In this document: positions 13,844 to 16,710 of the stretch, piece by piece
Position numbering within the stretch: the stretch's first letter is position 1
How the letters are laid out: each line of letters opens with the position of its first letter
Assembly: GCA_003520925.1 (NCBI GenBank)
Contig: DOTV01000026.1
Location: 1 to 16,710, forward strand
From: Bacteroidales bacterium
GTDB lineage: Bacteria > Bacteroidota > Bacteroidia > Bacteroidales > VadinHA17
DNA length: 16,710 nucleotides
Reading direction: 5' to 3'
Notes under the pieces: model-generated
Told to the model about the DNA's origin: nothing
Seen by the model: the letters and a program-made list of their open reading frames with translations, nothing else
Database searches by the model: none
Made by a program: the position numbers and the translations under genes

Positions 13844-16327
13844 ATGAAAAAAATGCTGTTGTTTTCAGGATTCATTCTGATAATTCAATTTAGCTTTTCC
13901 CAGCAATCCTCCTTTATCCTGAACAAGATGGAATACTTCGAGAGAGGTGGCGTGAATGTGATGGCATTCCAGGATATATATCCCGAAGGACATCAGGGAG
14001 GAGTTGCAGTGATCATGCACGGAAAACGGGTGGCAACGAATGGAGATATAAGGCTAGATGAAACACCCGGACAATGGCAGCCGATACCAAAGCAGATCGA
14101 AAGAAAAGTTGACGCTAAAGGTAACTCCGTGACAGTAAAGCTTGCTTACCCAGATCCTGCAATAAACCGCAGGGGATTTAATCCGATTGAATACCCCGAT
14201 CTGAACCTCTCCTATTCCGTAAATGTAAGGTCGCAGGGTCAATCAGTTATTGTCACTGTCGACCTTGACAATCCTGTCCCGAAAGAATTCCTGGGGAAAG
14301 TCGGCTTCAATATGGAACTGTTTCCCGGAGTCCTTTTTGGAAAGAGCTGGTATATGGATAAACAAACAGGAATTTTCCCGAGGCAGGCTAACGGACCTGC
14401 TTTGAAGGACAGCAAAGGTGAAATTGTCGCGGCAAAGCCGTATGCAACCGGGAAGAGGCTTGTTGTGGCGCCTGAAAGCGATCTTCTCAGAATGTCGATC
14501 GAGTCAGAAACCGGTGATCTTCAGCTGCTCGACGGCAGGTACGTGCATAACAACGGATGGTTTGTTGTTCGCTCTGTAGTCGCTGAAGGAGTATCAAAAA
14601 ATGCAGTCGAGTGGATAATAACTCCAAATGTTGTCGCGGGATGGAAGAGTACTCCTGTCATTCATGTTTCGCAGATTGGTTTTCATCCCAATCAGGACAA
14701 GGTTGCATTCATTGAATTGGATAAGAATGAAGCCAAACCAGTGATTCCAGTTTTGGTATCAGTTGGGGAAAATGGTAAAAACACTTTGCTTACTGTTAAC
14801 AAGGCAGTTCTCTGGGGATCTTTCCTGAGGTATAAATATCTGAAATTCGACTTCTCATCAGTTAAACAGGAGGGTCTTTATTTTATCAAATACGGCAATG
14901 AACAATCACAACCTTTCAGGATTGCTTCAGACGTTTTTAAACGCAATGTATGGCAGCCAACCCTTGAATATTTTTTACCGGTACAGATGTGCCACATGAG
15001 GGTGAATGAAAAATACCGGGTATGGCATGGTCTCTGTCATATGGATGATGCCCTGATGGCTCCGACTGATTATAACCATTTTGACGGATATGTGCAAGGC
15101 AGTTCAACGCTGACAAATTATAAACCAGGAGATCATGTGCCTGGCCTTAATACAGGGGGATGGCACGATGCAGGCGATTATGATTTGCGCGTCGAATCCC
15201 AGAGCGCCGAAGTCTATATTCTTATAATGGCCTACGAGGCATTTAACATTAAATATGATGAAACCTATGTCGACCAGAAGACACATATTGTAGAAATTCA
15301 TCAGCCTGATGGCAAACCTGACCTTCTTCAGCAGATTGAGCATGGAGCTCTCTCGGTAGTAGGCGGGTATAAAAGTCTTGGCCGTCTGTACAGGGGAATC
15401 ATCGAATCGGATAAGAGGCAGTATGTGATGCTCGGTGACGGGTCGACTATGACAGACGGCTTGATTTACTATAAGGATCTCACAGCCGGCGAAAGGACAG
15501 GATCTTCTTCTTCTGTTCCCGATGACAGATGGGTATTTACTGAGAATAACCCTGCACGGGAACTTACAACATCAGCTCACCTTGCTGCTGCTTCAAGGGT
15601 TCTGAAAGGATTCAATGACACACTGAGCCAACAGTGTCTCGAAGTGGCTAAAGCTATCTATTCACATGACTATCAGCTTACAGGAAGAACAGCAAACTCA
15701 AAAATCCATGCAGCATCAGAGCTTTTTCTGACAACCGGAGAGGATCAGTATAAAGATTATATTCTGCAAAATGAAGAGGCTGTAATTAAGGGTATTCGTG
15801 ACCTTGGATGGCTTATTGGACGCACTCTTCAAAAGATCGGCAAACCTCAGTTTACTGAAGTCATAAAAAATGCAGCTAAACGCCTATCGGAAGAAATAAT
15901 GAAGCAGGCAGCGGAGACTCCTTTCGGGGTACCTTACAGGCCAAATATCTGGGGGGCAGGTTGGGATATCCAGTCATTTGGAGTGAGGCAGTATTACCTT
16001 CACTCTGCTTTTCCGGATCTTTTTCCGTCGGCCCCGATATTCAATGCCCTCAATTTCATACTTGGAGTTCATCCCGGTGAAAACACATCCTCCTTTGCTT
16101 CAGGCGTAGGAGCAAGATCAACGACTGTGGCCTATGGTATTAACAGGGCCGACTGGTCATATATTCCTGGTGGAGTTTCATCAGGTACTGCCCTTATTCG
16201 TCCCGATTTTCCCGAACTGCTCGACTGGCCCTTCCTGTGGCAGCAACAGGAGTATGTAATGGGAGGAGGGGCAACAAACTTTATGTTCCTTGTTCTGGCT
16301 GCTGATAAACTGCTGGGAGAGAACTGA
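13844..16327 (+). CDS. Atypical GH9-family glycoside hydrolase with CelD_N-like domain
   Basis: An 827-residue secreted protein: signal peptide MKKMLLFSGFILIIQFSFSQ, starting 17 bases after the previous stop, so co-transcription is likely. Residues about 25-265 form an unassigned beta-rich region (ERGGVNVMAFQDIYPEGHQG), about 275-370 match the Ig-like N-terminal domain of GH9 cellulases (VIHVSQIGFHPNQDKVAFIE), and about 375-825 are the (alpha/alpha)6 GH9 barrel. GGWHDAGDYD carries Asp442 and Asp445, the catalytic base pair of GH9, and Glu803 in WQQQEYV is in the position of the catalytic acid. The canonical GH9 HxR signature near the C-terminus is not recognisable: the segment ILGVHPGENTSSFASGVGAR leads into AYGINRADWSYIPGG instead. 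GH9 enzymes cut beta-1,4-glucans including xyloglucan; the active substrate here is unknown, and arabinose-decorated xyloglucan or an unrelated linkage are both possible. Confidence 0.86.
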   Translation: MKKMLLFSGFILIIQFSFSQQSSFILNKMEYFERGGVNVMAFQDIYPEGHQGGVAVIMHGKRVATNGDIRLDETPGQWQPIPKQIERKVDAKGNSVTVKLAYPDPAINRRGFNPIEYPDLNLSYSVNVRSQGQSVIVTVDLDNPVPKEFLGKVGFNMELFPGVLFGKSWYMDKQTGIFPRQANGPALKDSKGEIVAAKPYATGKRLVVAPESDLLRMSIESETGDLQLLDGRYVHNNGWFVVRSVVAEGVSKNAVEWIITPNVVAGWKSTPVIHVSQIGFHPNQDKVAFIELDKNEAKPVIPVLVSVGENGKNTLLTVNKAVLWGSFLRYKYLKFDFSSVKQEGLYFIKYGNEQSQPFRIASDVFKRNVWQPTLEYFLPVQMCHMRVNEKYRVWHGLCHMDDALMAPTDYNHFDGYVQGSSTLTNYKPGDHVPGLNTGGWHDAGDYDLRVESQSAEVYILIMAYEAFNIKYDETYVDQKTHIVEIHQPDGKPDLLQQIEHGALSVVGGYKSLGRLYRGIIESDKRQYVMLGDGSTMTDGLIYYKDLTAGERTGSSSSVPDDRWVFTENNPARELTTSAHLAAASRVLKGFNDTLSQQCLEVAKAIYSHDYQLTGRTANSKIHAASELFLTTGEDQYKDYILQNEEAVIKGIRDLGWLIGRTLQKIGKPQFTEVIKNAAKRLSEEIMKQAAETPFGVPYRPNIWGAGWDIQSFGVRQYYLHSAFPDLFPSAPIFNALNFILGVHPGENTSSFASGVGARSTTVAYGINRADWSYIPGGVSSGTALIRPDFPELLDWPFLWQQQEYVMGGGATNFMFLVLAADKLLGEN

Positions 16328-16370
16328 GAAATTTTTGTTGTTTTACAATGGTATTGCTTTCCTGGAAAAA

Positions 16371-16710
16371 ATGGATAACAAAAAATTGAATAAATATTCA
16401 GAATTTTTTTTCTCCGGGGTCTTCTTTGCCGGGACATTTATCTTTTTTGCTTTCTTTTACAATAATCATCTCCATTTTGAAGAGCAGTTTCAACTTTTCC
16501 TGCTGACATGTGACTATTTTATTCTGAAGTTGGGATCTCCTGGCGGCTTCTCAGGATGGACAGGTGAATTCCTGACCCAGTTTTATTTCCTGTCACTAGC
16601 AGGGCCGTTTATAATTACCGGAGTGCTCTTTGCCCTTCAGCAGGTTTTTAAAAGAGTACTAACCAAGGTTAATTCCGGTAATGTATTATTCCCTTTTAGT
16701 TTTATCCCGT
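16371..16710 (+). CDS. DUF6057-like integral membrane protein, N-terminal part
   Basis: An open frame from ATG 16371 runs off the window after 113 codons. It begins MDNKKLNKYSEFFFSGVFFA, followed by a hydrophobic helix (FAGTFIFFAFFY), a short loop (NNHLHFEEQFQLFLL), the block LGSPGGFSGWTGEFLTQFYF, and a second helix (LAGPFIITGVLFAL). The PGG...GEFLTQFYF arrangement after a HLHFEEQ loop is what I recall of the DUF6057 family, multi-pass inner-membrane proteins of Bacteroidota with no known function. No obvious link to arabinose metabolism; it lies 43 bases after the GH9 stop on the same strand, so read-through is possible. The start is the first in-frame ATG, preceded by a weak GGA-A-rich stretch. 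The family name is from memory of the pattern and is less certain than the coding call. Confidence 0.7.
   Translation, partial: MDNKKLNKYSEFFFSGVFFAGTFIFFAFFYNNHLHFEEQFQLFLLTCDYFILKLGSPGGFSGWTGEFLTQFYFLSLAGPFIITGVLFALQQVFKRVLTKVNSGNVLFPFSFIP

Overview
The window looks like part of a Bacteroidota chromosome, probably an anaerobic or environmental Bacteroidales-type lineage. This rests on a Nudix-domain AraR-type regulator sitting between araA and araD, SGLT-like sugar symport, lipoprotein glycoside hydrolases of the DUF1680 (GH127/GH146) type, a DUF6057-like membrane protein, no strong Shine-Dalgarno sites, and several intergenic palindromic repeats of a kind common in Bacteroidota. All genes I accept are on the + strand and tightly packed. 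The locus is dedicated to L-arabinose and arabinofuranosyl glycans.

Region 1 (1-5229) is the intracellular arabinose pathway: the C-terminal part of a sodium/sugar symporter, araA (L-arabinose isomerase), a Nudix-fold transcriptional regulator with a destroyed Nudix box (AraR-like), araD (L-ribulose-5-phosphate 4-epimerase) and araB (ribulokinase). Together these take up L-arabinose and convert it to D-xylulose 5-phosphate for the pentose phosphate pathway, under a regulator encoded in the same cluster.

Region 2 (5230-16327) is an exported hydrolase block: a GH51 alpha-L-arabinofuranosidase, a GH127-type beta-L-arabinofuranosidase lipoprotein, a beta-helix lipoprotein of unknown activity, a second and larger GH127-type enzyme with added F5/8-like and PKD-like domains, and an atypical GH9-fold enzyme. 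Each has a signal peptide or lipobox, so these enzymes would release arabinose (both anomers) outside the cytoplasm and feed the symporter. No SusC/SusD pair is visible in the window.

Region 3 (16328-16710) starts an unrelated-looking integral membrane protein (DUF6057-like) that runs off the end.

The most distinctive non-coding content is palindromic repeats. Three of the junctions between hydrolase-region genes (araB/GH51, GH51/GH127, GH127/beta-helix) carry different REP-like elements. A fourth palindrome of the same general kind lies in frame inside the first GH127 gene and is translated into an extra loop. The metabolic part is well explained by known families. The less understood parts are the beta-helix lipoprotein, the divergent GH9 protein, the domain rearrangement between the two GH127 paralogues, and the repeat invasions.
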